Positions 47,730 to 60,680 of a DNA stretch of 64,000 nucleotides are shown here, one piece after another; the first letter of the stretch is position 1, and each line of letters begins with the position of its first letter. This DNA is from Sipunculus nudus (taxonomy: Eukaryota; Annelida; Sipuncula; Golfingiida; Sipunculidae). A model generated the notes under the pieces. It made no database searches. It worked only from the letters and a program-made list of their open reading frames with translations, and had not been told where the DNA came from. Location of the stretch: NCBI GenBank assembly GCA_026874595.1, contig CM049321.1:3708979-3772978 (forward strand). Reading direction: 5' to 3'. The translations under genes were made by a program, and so were the position numbers.

Positions 47730-50700
47730 TAATGAATTATTAAGCATTCATCGTTTACCCTGTACAAGGCAAATGTGCGGGTATTTTTGAGGATACGTGG
47801 ATTGTTTCTCTGAAAATTCAATGGAACCTGTCTGAAAGATAACCGGTCTAATTAGACCACCTGTCAATCATGACCTAGTTCGGTTGAACCGAAACATTCA
47901 CATTGGTAATAACTGACGGTTTTAGCTAGTCCCTGGGGTTGTCTTATTTCACAAGTTTCACTCAGTACTCAGTATCAGTTGGGAAAATTTGTGATTGATT
48001 ACTTTAAAATCAGTTTTATAAAAGTTGGATAATTAACATTTCTATACGCAAAAGATTTTTTTTCCTGGAATATAAATTATAGTTTATCAGGAATGAATGG
48101 TATATCGTATAGTGCGCTCAGTATAGCAAAATGCATCGTATTGCAAGATTATGTATCGTTGGGGACCTATTTTGGCGGAATACAGAAGTTTGTAGACTGA
48201 GTTTGAAATTCTTGAAAGATAATAAAGAAAATCGAAAGTAATACTGCATATTCATTATAGTTAGTTAGTACATGAGTCCTGTTCTTTCTGAATTGCAGCT
48301 GCCTGTGACTAGGAGGTGAGTGTTACGTGATTCCGGGGAACCAGAATTGCACCGAGCACCTACTATATCATGAATCAACATCGCCTTCCGCGTATATAAT
48401 TATCAGAACATCATAGATTATGAGGCTGCATGGACATTGATATAGAACATTGATATATGATATATAATAATTAAGCATGGGAGATTGTTTATGCTTATAC
48501 CGACGCTAACTTTTTACTATTTCGTGGTGGTAAGACTATATTGATAAAATTAACCATATTCAGCGTTGCACAACCTTGGGTTTAATGTATCAGATTTCGA
48601 TATTTCTTATTCACTCGCATCAGATGGAGTCTGGATCTTAATAAAGAATAGGAGTACACCCGCTTATATCTTCTCTTGGTTGATGTAATTTATATATACG
48701 TGTGTGAGGTGTGTGCTTGCGTGTTTGTGTGAGAAAAATAAATACAAATCGAAAAAATAAAACAATATGCATGTTGACATGCCGGTACTTATGAAATTAT
48801 CCCTACACACACATTTGACAAGCCACATTAGGAACTGTGCAGGTCGCAATTTGCTTTCCTTGTGTATGGAATCTTATCTTCATTTCCTGACGGCTGATAG
48901 TACTTCTTGTGAGCCACAAAGTAATAATAATAAAAATACAATTTTCGAACCAATGAAACAATCCAAACAAAATTAATTTTCTCACTTCATCCAGAGTAAT
49001 ATTGAGTCGGTATAATGCAAAGTACTTCTTGATTATGAATCAAAACTGCAAATAAATTACATCAATAGATCTCATAGAACATAAGCTATATTATATTTAT
49101 AGTTTCGCTTAGAGTAAATAATACACATTAATTCTGAAACCATTTCAATATGCCCGATCCGCAATTTTTCTCCAAAGAAGTTGACACTTTCACACGTTAT
49201 TTATACCATTAGCAAATTTGTATGATTCTGGCAAAATATTGAATTTAATGAATACCGGCGGCTATCCTGACCAAGCTGATGTTGTTGTTAAAATGTTATA
49301 ATTCTTTTCCTGACGGAAACATAAAACTTGCTCTTGCTGTGTCGAAACGTTTAGAGCAGGCACCGCCACCTCGCGGCAAATTAATGTAACATCAACTTAT
49401 CATCTTTTTTCATGTAATAAGTAATTGATTTTTTCATTGACACAAGTACACTTTTTTATATAGTACTTGCTGAATTTAAGATCTGGTTTTAACCTATTTT
49501 ATCGAAGTTGTGTATCTTTCAAAATCTCAAAACGTGCATTTTAGAAAGAACTGATCATTTTAAAAATTCGAGGGGACAGGGTAGGTCTCTATTATAAGCA
49601 CTTACGTAGGCTTACTTCTCCCACAGCATCGTTATGGCATATCTAATCTAACCCCTTATAAAAGGTATTGAGTGCTATTTACCGAAAACAGTGACCTTGT
49701 CCTCTCAAAATGATTTAAATAAAACTAACAATCATGATGTTAAGAGTGAACCACTGCTGTATAATAACAGTATGAAACGGGGATGGTAATTGTTTACACT
49801 TCAAACAAAATAGTAAGAAAATGTTTTATCCGGCAGCGTTTTGATAGCTGTGCAAACAAAATAGATCTTGGATGTGTGTTGTTCACAATAAAACTCGCAT
49901 AATTATAAACGAAATCCCATTGAATATTCAGGGCACTTTGGGAATTTTGCAAAATGAAGAATCGATAATGTTTTAATGTGGATCCGTCACATGATTCGGA
50001 ATCAGAAGCATCATCACGCATTTGCGTTTACTTATGCACGAAGGAAGTTTTGAATATGGTCGGAATAAGTGATTGCAAACACAGTTGGGGAAACACTAAG
50101 CGGAGGCCTGCATTCTTTAGAATGCAGATTTCTAACTAATTATTTATAGACACGGGCTTCGTGAGATAAACCTTTCGTTATCACTCACCTAGATCATGAA
50201 AATTCAATCCAGTCCGCCAGAAAGCCGCTTAGCCTAACAGCAAACTGACTAGGCCTTAGCCACCCTCGGATATGCTCGATCTAAATAAACCTCGATACTT
50301 TTCCTCTGTCATCCTATATCCCCTCAATAGGGATAACTTAAGACCCGAACGCGATTTATCAGCAGCGAAAAAGTATTGAGGGCTCTTCCCTTTAAGGTCT
50401 AATAATCGTCAAAAACGTAAAATTGACAATTTTGTGAAAATAAGTGACTTCATATATTTTGGTATATCTGTCATATAAAAGACGTTCCTGGCATTATATT
50501 GTATCAACTGGAAATAAGAGCATTTTAATTAAGATGTCAACCCCACGTGGGGTGTATACAGGGCCACCGTCAGCTCGGTGAGAACCAACAGGGTATATAC
50601 TCTTGCTTATTGGCTAAAACTTTCTGGAGGTTTACGTTGATTCGTTGATTGACAGGCGTGCGGAGGCTGCTGGCCAGTCAGCCGGGACTGTGCCTATCTT

Positions 50701-52240
50701 AATTACTGGCACGTGATAGTTGACACTAATTACTGCTAGCACTTCCTCCTGTACGCTTTCCCCTGAATTATGATGCAGACCGTAGAATTTTGTTCAAGCC
50801 TGCGTCATTGGTTCAAATTACGTCGTGCCATCTTCTACGGGTAAAGGTAGTGATATCAAGTATATGTCATGAAATATGAAATTTTCGCTTGCTATTTCAG
50901 TAAACTTTACCTTGCTAGGGCTAAAACTATTTCACCCATGTTATTATATTTTCGTATTTTATGCTAAATATAAATATATTATTGTTATTTAAATATATTC
51001 AAAACTTGGTTAAAAATATATTTTCGTTTCATGATGTAGCCGAATACTACAAACCGATAAACATTGCATTGTTTGGTCCAACCGGCCGATCTTATTTATA
51101 AGTATTACGCTCTACTGGTTGTCTTGCAAGCGAGCGTGTCTCCGTGTATATTTCTGTGAAAGCCAGGTTATAGCGTCAACATTTCCTGAAAGTCACATTT
51201 TATCGTCAACATTTCCTGAAAGTCACATTTTACTCGGTAAATAAGGTACCTTGTGAAAAAGTCACCCTTTTTTGTAATATTCATATTATGTGATGTCGGA
51301 TGGGTTATAGCTACCTTGCACAAGAGCTGTACAAAACATAACAGCCAATTCGGATTTGTTTGAGAATGCTGTCAATCAACATCGGGATTCGATGATTTTT
51401 CTATACATTATATAACTATATTACAGTCTAGATACAGTTTTAAAGTATTAAGATATCAGTCATTTTAAATGTTAAAACATAAAAAATTTTTAAAATTTTT
51501 AATTTTTTTTTGCAAAACATGCCTTTTAAATATTCGGTAATCTTTAGGTTTCCTCATTCTGAGATGATATCAATTAACTAATAAAGTTTGTGTCTACAGT
51601 CTTCACGTATGATAGTGAGTGGGAAATGCATCGGCAGTTCGAATGATTACTCAGAGTAATCACTGTAATCGTCGCTAATCAGTCACTTCACACCTTCAAT
51701 ACTCTCGATGACCAGCCACTTGGAGCGGTAAGCTCCGCCTACTTCTTTTTGAAAGTTCTTGAGATATCATTTTTGTTAAAATTTCTTTTTTTTTCTTTGC
51801 CATGACAAACTATTTAAATTTCAATTTTGTTAATCGAAACATAACATTCATAACAGAATATATAATAAAAAAATGCGACTGTCACCTGCGCTTATATTTC
51901 TTTTAAAATATCAAATTACTCTTCCAACATATATTTTAGCCATTTTCTCAAAACAACAATTCAACTCACAGCACGGTCTTCGGCGCAATATTTCTAAAAA
52001 AAAACAGATGAAGATTATTTACAAATTTTGCATATAGGTATCTTAACATATTATCTAAAATAAGTTATTTTTCTTTTTCCAATATATCTTTGGTAAAGCA
52101 TTTATATATCATGTGCATTGTTTCTATCATATTGTTTTTTAATTAAAAAATCGATAGAAAAAAAATATAATCACACAAGCAAAAAACGACTGGAGATATT
52201 TGTATGCACTTCCATGTGATGCAATTATAAGATACATACT
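47730..52240. other. no gene recognised (inside copy 2)
   Basis: Counterpart of 37188-41699; includes the copy of the possible terminal exon (48299-48312). No further exon seen. Confidence 0.5.
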
Positions 52241-52242
52241 AT

Positions 52243-52727
52243 TTGTCAAATGTGAGATATATCGCGTTAAAAAGTATAAACAAATATTTAAAGTTTAAAA
52301 TCTTCAAATCAAAATCTGACACAATGTTCTTATACTTAAAATATATGAATCGCATTCATCATTGCAGTAGCTTCTCTCATTTCATTATCTATGCAGATGA
52401 CTCAACATTATTGAAACCCTTAACAAAATACAATACACAAAAAGACCAAAGCATCATCAACAATGAATTATGTAAAGTACATAACTGGTTAACTGCAAAC
52501 AAACTCATAAAATGTAAAAAAAAACTAAATTCATGATATTTCACTCTCAAAAGGCAGCCTTGAACTGAAAATAAATAATGTATCTATAGACAAGGTCTCA
52601 GATTTCTATTTTTTTAGGTATTACACCGAACAAACATATAAAATGGCAAACACACATTAACAAAGTTGCAACCAAAACTTCAAAATATATTGGAATATAA
52701 ATAAATTGAAACATTATCTACCTATTT

Positions 52728-52763
<36 letters not shown>

Positions 52764-52903
52764 ACACTTATTCTATCACAATTTAATTATGGAATTCTTA
52801 TATGGGGCTTTGTTATTTAAAGACTAGAGAAACTAAAAGGAAAAGGCATTTTAACAAAAAGCAAATACCATGCCCACACTGAACCAATTTATAATCATTT
52901 AAT
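52243..52903 (+). pseudogene. LINE RT remnant with YADD motif, copy 2
   Basis: Copy of 41702-42360. It shares the same frame breaks, so it was already dead before the duplication. It differs by two substitutions (A/C at 52281, A/G at 52567) and one extra TA unit in the internal (TA)n. Confidence 0.8.
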
Positions 52904-52979
52904 TCCTTTCTCCTTTTGTCATGCACAGGTGGCTGTTGTGTCGGTGGATTACAATAATCCTTAACAACAGCCTCCAGAT

Positions 52980-53318
52980 ATAACAAGTGGCCCATGGGCC
53001 ATGACGCTCAACTGAACTTGGTGATCAATGCATTAGTTCATGAGATACTTGAGCTTTTGTATCAACTTTATCATTATTGTTGGGGTACTTCGGAGCCACA
53101 TAGCCCAAAGAATATGGGTAACAGAGACCTAATTTCAGGTTTCCTAGGAGATTTTTATGGACCTCCCAGGATGTGAATTTAGAAGATTCTAGGTCTAGTG
53201 GTTACGATTTGTGCCTGGTTAACGGACGCCCAGACGGACAGATAGACGGACGCCGGACAAAGGGTGATCGCTATAACTCAGATGACTTTCAGTCAGCTGA
53301 GCCAATTAAAACTAAAAT
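52980..53318. repeat. interspersed repeat of a type known from molluscs, copy 2
   Basis: Copy of 42437-42775. Confidence 0.5.
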
Positions 53319-53469
53319 ATTGACATATTAAACATATTTGATATGGATACTTTACTTTTATGTCAAATAAAATATTCTCTCTCTCGCTTGACTGTTATAT
53401 GCCTAAAACAAGTGAGTCTAGATGCTGATTAGTCCTTTTAGAGAATCCAACAAAACAAAATCAACTTAC

Positions 53470-53666
53470 GAGCCACTGAAGTTCCCGCACAAGCCATTGA
53501 GTCCATTTTGATACGCATTACCAAAGTAAAGGCAGAATGAAAATTTTCGATCCGAGCAAAACTTGAAAGGTCTCGTCTTTGAATCGCAGCACAGTTTGTA
53601 TTCCCCAAACCAGCAATTAACGTTCGAATCGTTGTACAGAAGCGTCACAACGTTGCCATTCAGTGA
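53470..53666 (-). CDS. VWD mid exon (minus-strand gene), copy 2; acceptor missing
   Basis: Copy of 42927-43123 with the same GTAAGT donor and the same lack of an AG acceptor. If transcription continues into copy 1, its phase-2 end would join the copy-1 microexon at 45186-45199 without a frame change, giving a VWD module that lacks the C-terminal exon. Confidence 0.65.
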
Positions 53667-54235
53667 ACGAAAGAATATTAAAAATTGATGGCGTTAATTT
53701 GAAAAAGTAATGTATGCTAAATTCTGCTCCACTAGTCTGTTTCCACCTGCTTTCTGTATCACACTTTCGAGATTTTTTAAAATAAATATTGTTGTTTATG
53801 TATTGGTTTAGTCTGTCTTTTTGCAACTTTATTAAAAATTATATAACGTTAGGTACGTTCAGCTTAAATATTTTCAAGAATCTATTTGTTTGGAGATATA
53901 TGTATCAATATATCCGGCACTGCCAATTTGCACAGGTATTTTGCTTTAGTGACTGTTAGCAATTTTTACTCAAAATATATGCTCGGCTTTTGATAAAAAA
54001 AAATAATGGTACACCATTCAGTCTCACACTTACTGGACAATCCAGTCAATTTGTTTTTATACTCTAATCTCATGGATTATATAAATTTGTGAAATTTGTT
54101 CACATCGCCCGTCGATTAGTATGAGGGTACTATATAAATATATCGTTATATGCAAATAGAATTATTACATAACATATTCATCCTCTGAGAAGTGAATACA
54201 CCCTGCATCAATACCTTATGGAAAAGTCAACTCAC

Positions 54236-54580
54236 CACAGAGAGTGTATTGGGGAACATTTCGTAATTATCACCGTTGTGACTTATCATTATTTTTTTTC
54301 ACAAAACTGATGCCTCGACGTTCGTCCACGATGTTTCGTCGATATGTCTGCATATCAACATTGAAGTATCCGTTAGTCGCTACAGCCAAATCGTACGTAC
54401 ATACATCGTTGACCTGGAATATTTGTCCATCTGATGTTTTTCCGTGTGGATCTAGCCTGACCGAACAACGTCCCCACTGTTTAAAAGGTGCAGTCGTTGT
54501 TTGTGGTGCTCGAGTAGATGATGTCGTTGTTGTTTGAGCCTGGGTGGTTGTCGTTGATACTGGAAGGGGTTCTCCACCAG
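54236..54580 (-). CDS. Thr-rich linker plus VWD N-half exon (minus-strand gene), copy 2; frameshifted
   Basis: Copy of 43693-44037, with the identical 8-A run that breaks the frame after SFVKK. Upstream it connects in phase to the microexon 55729-55742, and before that to the VWD exon 56665-56745. This is the copy most likely to lie in the original gene context. Confidence 0.8.
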
Positions 54581-55566
54581 CTGCACAGTAATGGACACAT
54601 TAAAAAGAGCCACGTTTTTTTTCACATTAACACATGAGGTTGATTTTTTGGATAATCCCAAACACGCTCTGTGATTGGTTGATAGCAGTAAAAACAGAAC
54701 CCAGAAGATATTTGTATCCGAATGCTAAAGCTGTGTCCCTCCTATACAAATTGATTACAATCTCAGAATCTAATGTCATCAGTGTTCACATTTTCCTGTA
54801 TTTTTACACAGTCAAATACAAACAAGCGCGCACCAGGCGGGTGTTGGCGGAACTAATTAGTGCCACCATATACATTAACATCTGTCTCGCAATTCAACTG
54901 CTTCTTACGTAGTTCATCTAGTACCTCTTATAGTAGCAAATCATTCTGACATTCATTTTTTTAAGATTATACAGGATAACATACCAAGCTTATTTTCATA
55001 TCCGAATTAATAATATGAATGAAAAAAAAGAACATTTATCACCGAACAAAAATCTTGACAGTTCCTATTTAACAAATAAGGAGGGATATTATTTTCTAAA
55101 ATGGGGCCTTTTTTTTTGCTCAGAATGTCAAATTGTCCATATACATGCGAGTAGATACAAAAGAGAGAATATGAAAACTTACTAAAGTTTTTTATAATAT
55201 ATACATATATATGAGTGTGTATGTGTGTGTGTGTTGGTGCGGGGGTGTGTCGGTTTGCTTCGTAGGGTTTTGTATTCAGTTTTGCCTGTCCATTAGAAAT
55301 AAAAGTAAATAGTAACAAAATGACGTCATATATTATCCTTTGTATATATAGCAAGCATAATAATATATTACAAGATTCCATATTTTTAATTAGTCTGCCG
55401 TTTTAGTGTGAATAATACTTTTCAGGAAACATGCCTCTGTATTATTTGCACAAAGTAATTAAAAATAATTTAAATAATAAAAATACATATAAAAAATAAA
55501 GTAATAATTTCTTTGTAATTGAAATTGTAATTGGCGCTTTTGCAAATGGCTGTAATTGTAAGGATT

Positions 55567-55766
55567 ACCTTTTAATGAAATCAGACCCAACCCGAGTACT
55601 ATTACGCCTACGTTTAACGTTTATGGTTAATTTTAATACGCGTTTAGCACTGTAAATTTTACTCAAGATAAAGTATTTTAATTTTATGAAAAAAAATAAT
55701 AGAGAATCCATATTGGATGTATACTCACTGATGGTCTCACACCTGTAAGAAAATAAATAACAATTA
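55567..55766. repeat. inverted repeat arm (minus), copy 2
   Basis: Copy of 45024-45223. Confidence 0.85.
55729..55742 (-). CDS. 14-nt microexon of VWD gene (minus), copy 2
   Basis: Copy of 45186-45199. Here both neighbours exist: 56665-56745 ends in phase 2 and 54236-54580 starts with the two bases needed to finish a codon. The chain reads KRPK-CETI-TGGEPLPVS, the best support for the microexon. Confidence 0.8.
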
Positions 55767-56664
55767 CCATTAGGGTTTTTTTACTGTCATGATTCCTTCT
55801 AATTAATTTTCATTACAAAAAACTTACAACTTACCAAATTATTCTTTGTTTTAACTCTAATTAAATTTTCAATAAACAAATTGACCAATTTACAAAATTA
55901 TTCTTTGTTTTAACTGGACGGTAACTGCTATTAAAAAATAAGAAAAATAAGGCGTTTTAGATCATATGCTTTCAACTACAGTTGCGTAATTTGATACTTT
56001 ATGCTTGAGAGTTTATCTTTTATTACTCTTAACTGTTTTGTATGTTTAGAAGTTATTTTGATGCAAAATATCAAGTCTGAGGAAGGCGGAGCTTATGGCC
56101 TCAGAACAACTAATTCTGTCCCCTCACCTTGCACTACTTAAGGGAGAAAAGTACATAGCTTATCAAGATAATCAATGATCAAGCTCAAAAGAGGTCATGC
56201 CACAAAGTATCTAACACGCCAAAGCTCAATTTTAAAGCAAATTTGTGATTGAAGAATGTGTTGGTTCTATCAGGGTAAAATGTGACTCTGTTCAAACTCC
56301 AAATGGGGCTAACAGGTCAGTTGAAATGGTACTTTTGCCTTATCAATAAACTAGACTTACAATAGAAATGATTAAAAAGTGGATAAAAAATGGCCAAGCA
56401 TATTACAAATTTTCTTGTAAATTGGCATTTTATGATTTTTGACGATATTGAAAACCTGAAGTTCTAAACTAACGGAGATCACTAGCATTTTGGTACCATT
56501 ACATCATACAGAAAATTTCAGTTTAATTATTGCTCGGGGCTTAGCTAAATTATATCGGCAACCTGCCTCCTGCGTCGCCTAATTAGAAACAAATCAACTG
56601 TGTAATTAGTTTAGCATGTCAGGATAAGGATAAGAGGGACATGTTTTGCTGGGATGTTACTTAC

Positions 56665-56745
56665 TTTGGCCTTTTCCAGCTTTGCACAAAGTTTATCGGT
56701 CCGTTAGCCGCACCCCCTCCTCGGAGTAGGTAGTCATCAGAAGTG
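56665..56745 (-). CDS. VWD C-terminal exon (minus-strand gene)
   Basis: This 81-bp exon lies between a CATGTTTCAG acceptor and a GTAAGT donor. It reads TSDDYLLRGGGAANGPINF and VQSWKRPK in phase 2-2, homologous in layout to the plus-strand exon 36326-36415 (DD loop, then 'f..SW'). It sits just 30 bp outside the right edge of the tandem duplication, so it is single copy. The VWD mid exon expected between it and 59564-59805 was not found, so that module appears incomplete. Confidence 0.8.
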
Positions 56746-57810
56746 CTGAAACATGTTAGATAATACTGTAATTTCTTGATTGTTCCTTGGTTGCTGAGCT
56801 CATATGTGTGGAACAATTATATAAATACTAATAAGTATGTGCCTACGTTCACACAGACTTTAATCAATAACTTCATCTTGCGTCTATTTCATGAATACTG
56901 AACAGGCCTGAAATTAACTAAAATACCAACTGCCATACAAATTAAACAAATAAAATGCAAACAATACAGAGTTAACGCGCCGTCTTAACAAAAGCACATG
57001 TACCAGAGACAGGAACATTTTTGTTGGGTTTAAGCAATATTCATCGCCAAAGAGAAAGACGACTTAAAAATAGTGGCTATAAAAAAATGTGCATCGATAA
57101 CTCCCTGACAATCGGTAATCCAATATGTTATCCGGAGAAATCTGTCAGTGACATCTGTCAGATAAGGGTGCGAAATATTATAAATATATCGTAATATCGT
57201 GAAACGGTGATTCATATATTGCACATCGAGAAAAAAATTCATATATGGATATTTTGTTATATGTTATAAAACGTGCCAAGAACTGACGTATTAAGAAGAC
57301 AAAGTATGTTTCTGTTAAAAAGAAAACCGATTTCTAAATGGATTTGGAAAAATAACAGACTAAAAGTGAAAACCGCTGCTATGTCTATAGACGATAAGTA
57401 GATAATTTTCAGGTAGGACTGGTATACTACAAATAAAAGTTCCGTCCCAGGAGTTTTGTCTGCTTCTGCGTCGATGTCTTATTGGTATATGAGAAATATT
57501 TCCATACAAATAAAAAAAGATGAACACGGTCATAATGATTTATTATACATTAATATTCTCTACTCACATTAAATGGTGACTGCATTTAGATCACGTGTCA
57601 AGTAAGCAGCACGATTGTGTAAGATGCCATGCGATGTGGTACACGGCTGTGATTGGAAGCACCATCAATACTGAATGCGCTTAACCAGGGTCCAGAATTC
57701 TCTAATTAACAAGTTATTTGCTTATTTATGCCTAAAGAAAACTTTGATTTAAAGTTTTCTTTGAGTAATGTCAACCTCAAGTAAGTACTTGACTAAGTAC
57801 ATTAGTAAGT

Positions 57811-58620
57811 TGTCACGGAACATTTTGTAACATTGATAAAAAAAGAAAAATCAGGCTCTGTAACACTAGGCAGCGTGAAATGTCTAGGGGAATGAATAAA
57901 GAAGTCAGTGTTTTTTTTATCAAATAAATATAATTTTATTCCTAAAACAATCCGAACATTACAACACACTAAATAAATACAATCTCAAAGTATAACAGCA
58001 GTGCAACAGCAAATCAGTGGATACCACCACTGTCACGGCGATAACAAGTCCTTTATATCGTACAACCCAGATGAACATTTCACATAATTCTTCTCAGAGA
58101 ATAATAATCCAGTTCATTCACAAAATCATTCCGTTGTAATCCAAAAGTGAAGTTCTTGTTATAATCCCGAAAGCAAACTGAAGACTATATAAGTTCCGTC
58201 ATAAATTTAGGAGAAAATCTATAATTACCGCATTTGTCGTAAAAGGTCCACAACTGACTTACACGCTTCTGTGCCCATTGGCATATTTCTCATTACTCTC
58301 TTTTGGCTCTAAACACAGCCCCTTATTTATAACTTCTCACCTCAAGGCGAGAACTTTCCATTTCTAGAACAATCCAAAGAACCTAACATGATACATAGTA
58401 CACACGCGTTACAGGAAACATCTAGAACAATATCTCAATATATTCCTACATATCAGGGTTCACACGTTGGCCGGCCCAGGCCCGGCCAGGCGAGAAGGCC
58501 CCAGACTAGTATGACCGCGGTGTACACGTCAGACCCCACGCCTGAGCCGGGCTATGTCGTCATAGCAACGGCCAATGCTAGCGCTGCACATACACATACA
58601 ATAAAAGAGACATCTGTAAA
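57811..58620 (-). mobile_element. probable solo LTR
   Basis: Read on the minus strand, the block carries a TATA box (GTTATAAATAAGG, about 58333-58321) within a promoter-like region, then AATAAA (57940-57935), and ends with AATGTTCCGTGACA at 57811, a CA end typical of LTRs. The G/C-rich 5' part contains GGCCGGGCCTGGGCCGGCC. No gag-pol and no obvious primer-binding site follow. The 5' limit and the target-site duplication could not be fixed, so the call is provisional. Confidence 0.45.
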
Positions 58621-59014
58621 AAAGTAATATTGTGATATTTCGTGTTTAGAATAAACTGATCTGCATTGACTGTTTTTGCCATATTATGCTTAACATGATA
58701 ACAAATGATTAATTATAGCAATATAATTGAAAGTTTGTATATAGATATATTTTTTTCATATTTACTTCCTGTATTTACTTTGCAATACTGTTTGTTTATT
58801 ATTAATAAATCAGTATTTTATGTAATGTTATATTAAATATACTTATTTGTAATTCATATAATAATGGATATACTCTCTGCTGGTTAATATATGTAAATGG
58901 TTAGACCGCAAAATAGGAACCGACACAAAGGAAAACCGAAACGCAACCTCGCGAATATGAATTCAACCAAACTATGTAAGACTAGATGGAATTGACTTAT
59001 CCACCACAGCCAAA

Positions 59015-59036
59015 ACTCCCCCCCCCCCCCCCCCAC
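59015..59036. repeat. poly-C tract
   Basis: A run of about twenty C interrupted only at its ends. Confidence 0.9.
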
Positions 59037-59563
59037 CATGATAATTATTATAATGAGCCCCCTAAAAACCCTGCACAGGTCTTCTATGCCCATGGTAGCG
59101 AAAGATGTTTACAACGTCACAAAGGTCGACGTCGTATGTAATAGCAATGATTGACGTCATCAACTAGAATCGCTGTACTCCATTGTTGAATGTATAGCTG
59201 GCATTGTCAACTGTTTTGCAATATTTGGATCATTTGTCTCATACAAATTTCGTGCCAGGGGTAACACTATCATTTACTCGATCGGTAGTCGGAGGGATTG
59301 CTCCTGCAACTTATAAACATTGAACATGTTTCTTACACTGTTTCCTTTGAATAAAAATATCCCGGAAAACATGCCGACATGAGTACTGGTACAGTATATA
59401 TATGTTCTGTTTGAATTAGCTCTGTAAAATTATGTTAATATTTTTTTTGTTAAGTGATTGATGCTTTTTGATCGATGCTTATGATTATTCATTGAATGAA
59501 TGAATGAATAAGCGATGAAGGTTACATACAGTTCATGGGTAAGTCAATTACCTACAAACTCAC

Positions 59564-59805
59564 CGCATATAGTTTGTAGGGGTACATGCCGTACTCTACT
59601 CTATTGTGCTGAATGATGATTTTCTTCACAAAGCTGACGCCACGACGTTTGTCTATGTTGTTTCGTCGATACGTTTCCATAGCTACATTGAGATTGTCAT
59701 CATATAAAGCCAGATCATAAGTACATACGTCAGTAACCTTAAACTCAGCTCCATCGGTAGAGTTACCGTGTGGATCTAGTACCAAGGAGCAGATCCCCCA
59801 GGGTC
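59564..59805 (-). CDS. VWD N-half exon (minus-strand gene)
   Basis: This 242-bp exon runs from a CTCGTTTCACAG acceptor to a GCG/GTGAGT donor in phase 1-0. It encodes GPWGICSLVLDPHGNSTDG, FKVTDVCTYDLALYDDN, TYRRNNIDKRRGVSFVKK and IIIQHNRVEYGMYP. The 'C...LDPHG...DG..F...DVCTYDLA' pattern is the start of a VWD domain. It is fully open, unlike the homologous exons in the duplicated block, and its length is exactly in phase. It joins upstream to the linker exon at 63390-63446. The matching mid exon is not visible downstream. Confidence 0.85.
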
Positions 59806-59849
59806 CTGTGAAACGAGTACAAAAATCATGTTCATACAATAAGGCCACA

Positions 59850-60675
59850 CGTTTTATTTCCTTGTACGGATATTAGGAACAAATTATAGTGATTTTTTAT
59901 ATTGCTTTACCGGTTGAGATAAAAGGTATGAATGGTTGCGCTCTACCACAGAAAATACTTAATTGGCTCAAATCTAAAAAAATGGTGAATAAGATCGGTA
60001 AAAGGTTAAGCCAATGTTCCATACCTGTAATCAGTCTTCAGTCTTCTAAGGTATTTGTACCACAGCACGAATTAACAATATTACGGTGGACTTGCTTTTT
60101 CATTAGCAATACAAATTATCCACAAAAAAGTGGGAGGCTAATCAATAGAACTATTGACGTTTTTGTATGGCCTAAGGTATTAGTAGATATTCCAAATTAA
60201 AATACATAGAAACTTAAGATGACGTGTTATTTTGAATTATGTTAAACATATTCATAGAGAAGTGTATTGTACTACAGGCTTTTTCAGAAGTGTTTAATTT
60301 TACTGTTTATGTTGGAAACAAATTCCAAGAACTTGCGGACCTACAACACTTTTGTTAAATAAACATAATGTTTTCAGACGACCAGCCTGATTCATTCAAC
60401 AATAACATAAGTATTTCAAAAATAATTTTTGTTCATCATTTGTATCATAACTTCTCACTACACGGTCTTGTCTCAACTACTGGCCCATGTGCCACGGCAC
60501 TTACTCAGTAAATAGCATATGGAATGTGTGTGTCTCGAAACTCATAAAATATACGTCACGTTGAACTATTTTTTTTATTTCTCCACGGGATCTCTCAGGA
60601 TTTGGAGTTTGCACTTCCATTGTCTCAAAATTTGCATTTGTGGCTTGATGACTAAAGCGGCTGATATATGTAATC
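59850..60675. other. no gene recognised
   Basis: A 103-codon plus-strand frame (59889-60200) has no motif I know and is not flanked by convincing splice signals. Confidence 0.4.
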
Positions 60676-60680
60676 ATATA

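Larger units (their letters stand above)
46096..56635. repeat. 10.5-kb tandem duplication, copy 2
   Basis: Direct copy of 35559-46092. The offset grows from 10537 to 10543 because of a 5-bp insertion near 47254, loss of one A near 51996 and one extra TA unit near 52750. Confidence 0.95.

Noticed and set aside
35559-56635. CRISPR array, prophage or bacterial mobile island
   Set aside because: The long repeat is a two-copy eukaryotic tandem duplication containing introns, SINEs and LINEs; no bacterial features are present.
59889-60200. 103-codon plus-strand frame
   Set aside because: Begins beside a real minus-strand exon but has no known motif and no splice support.
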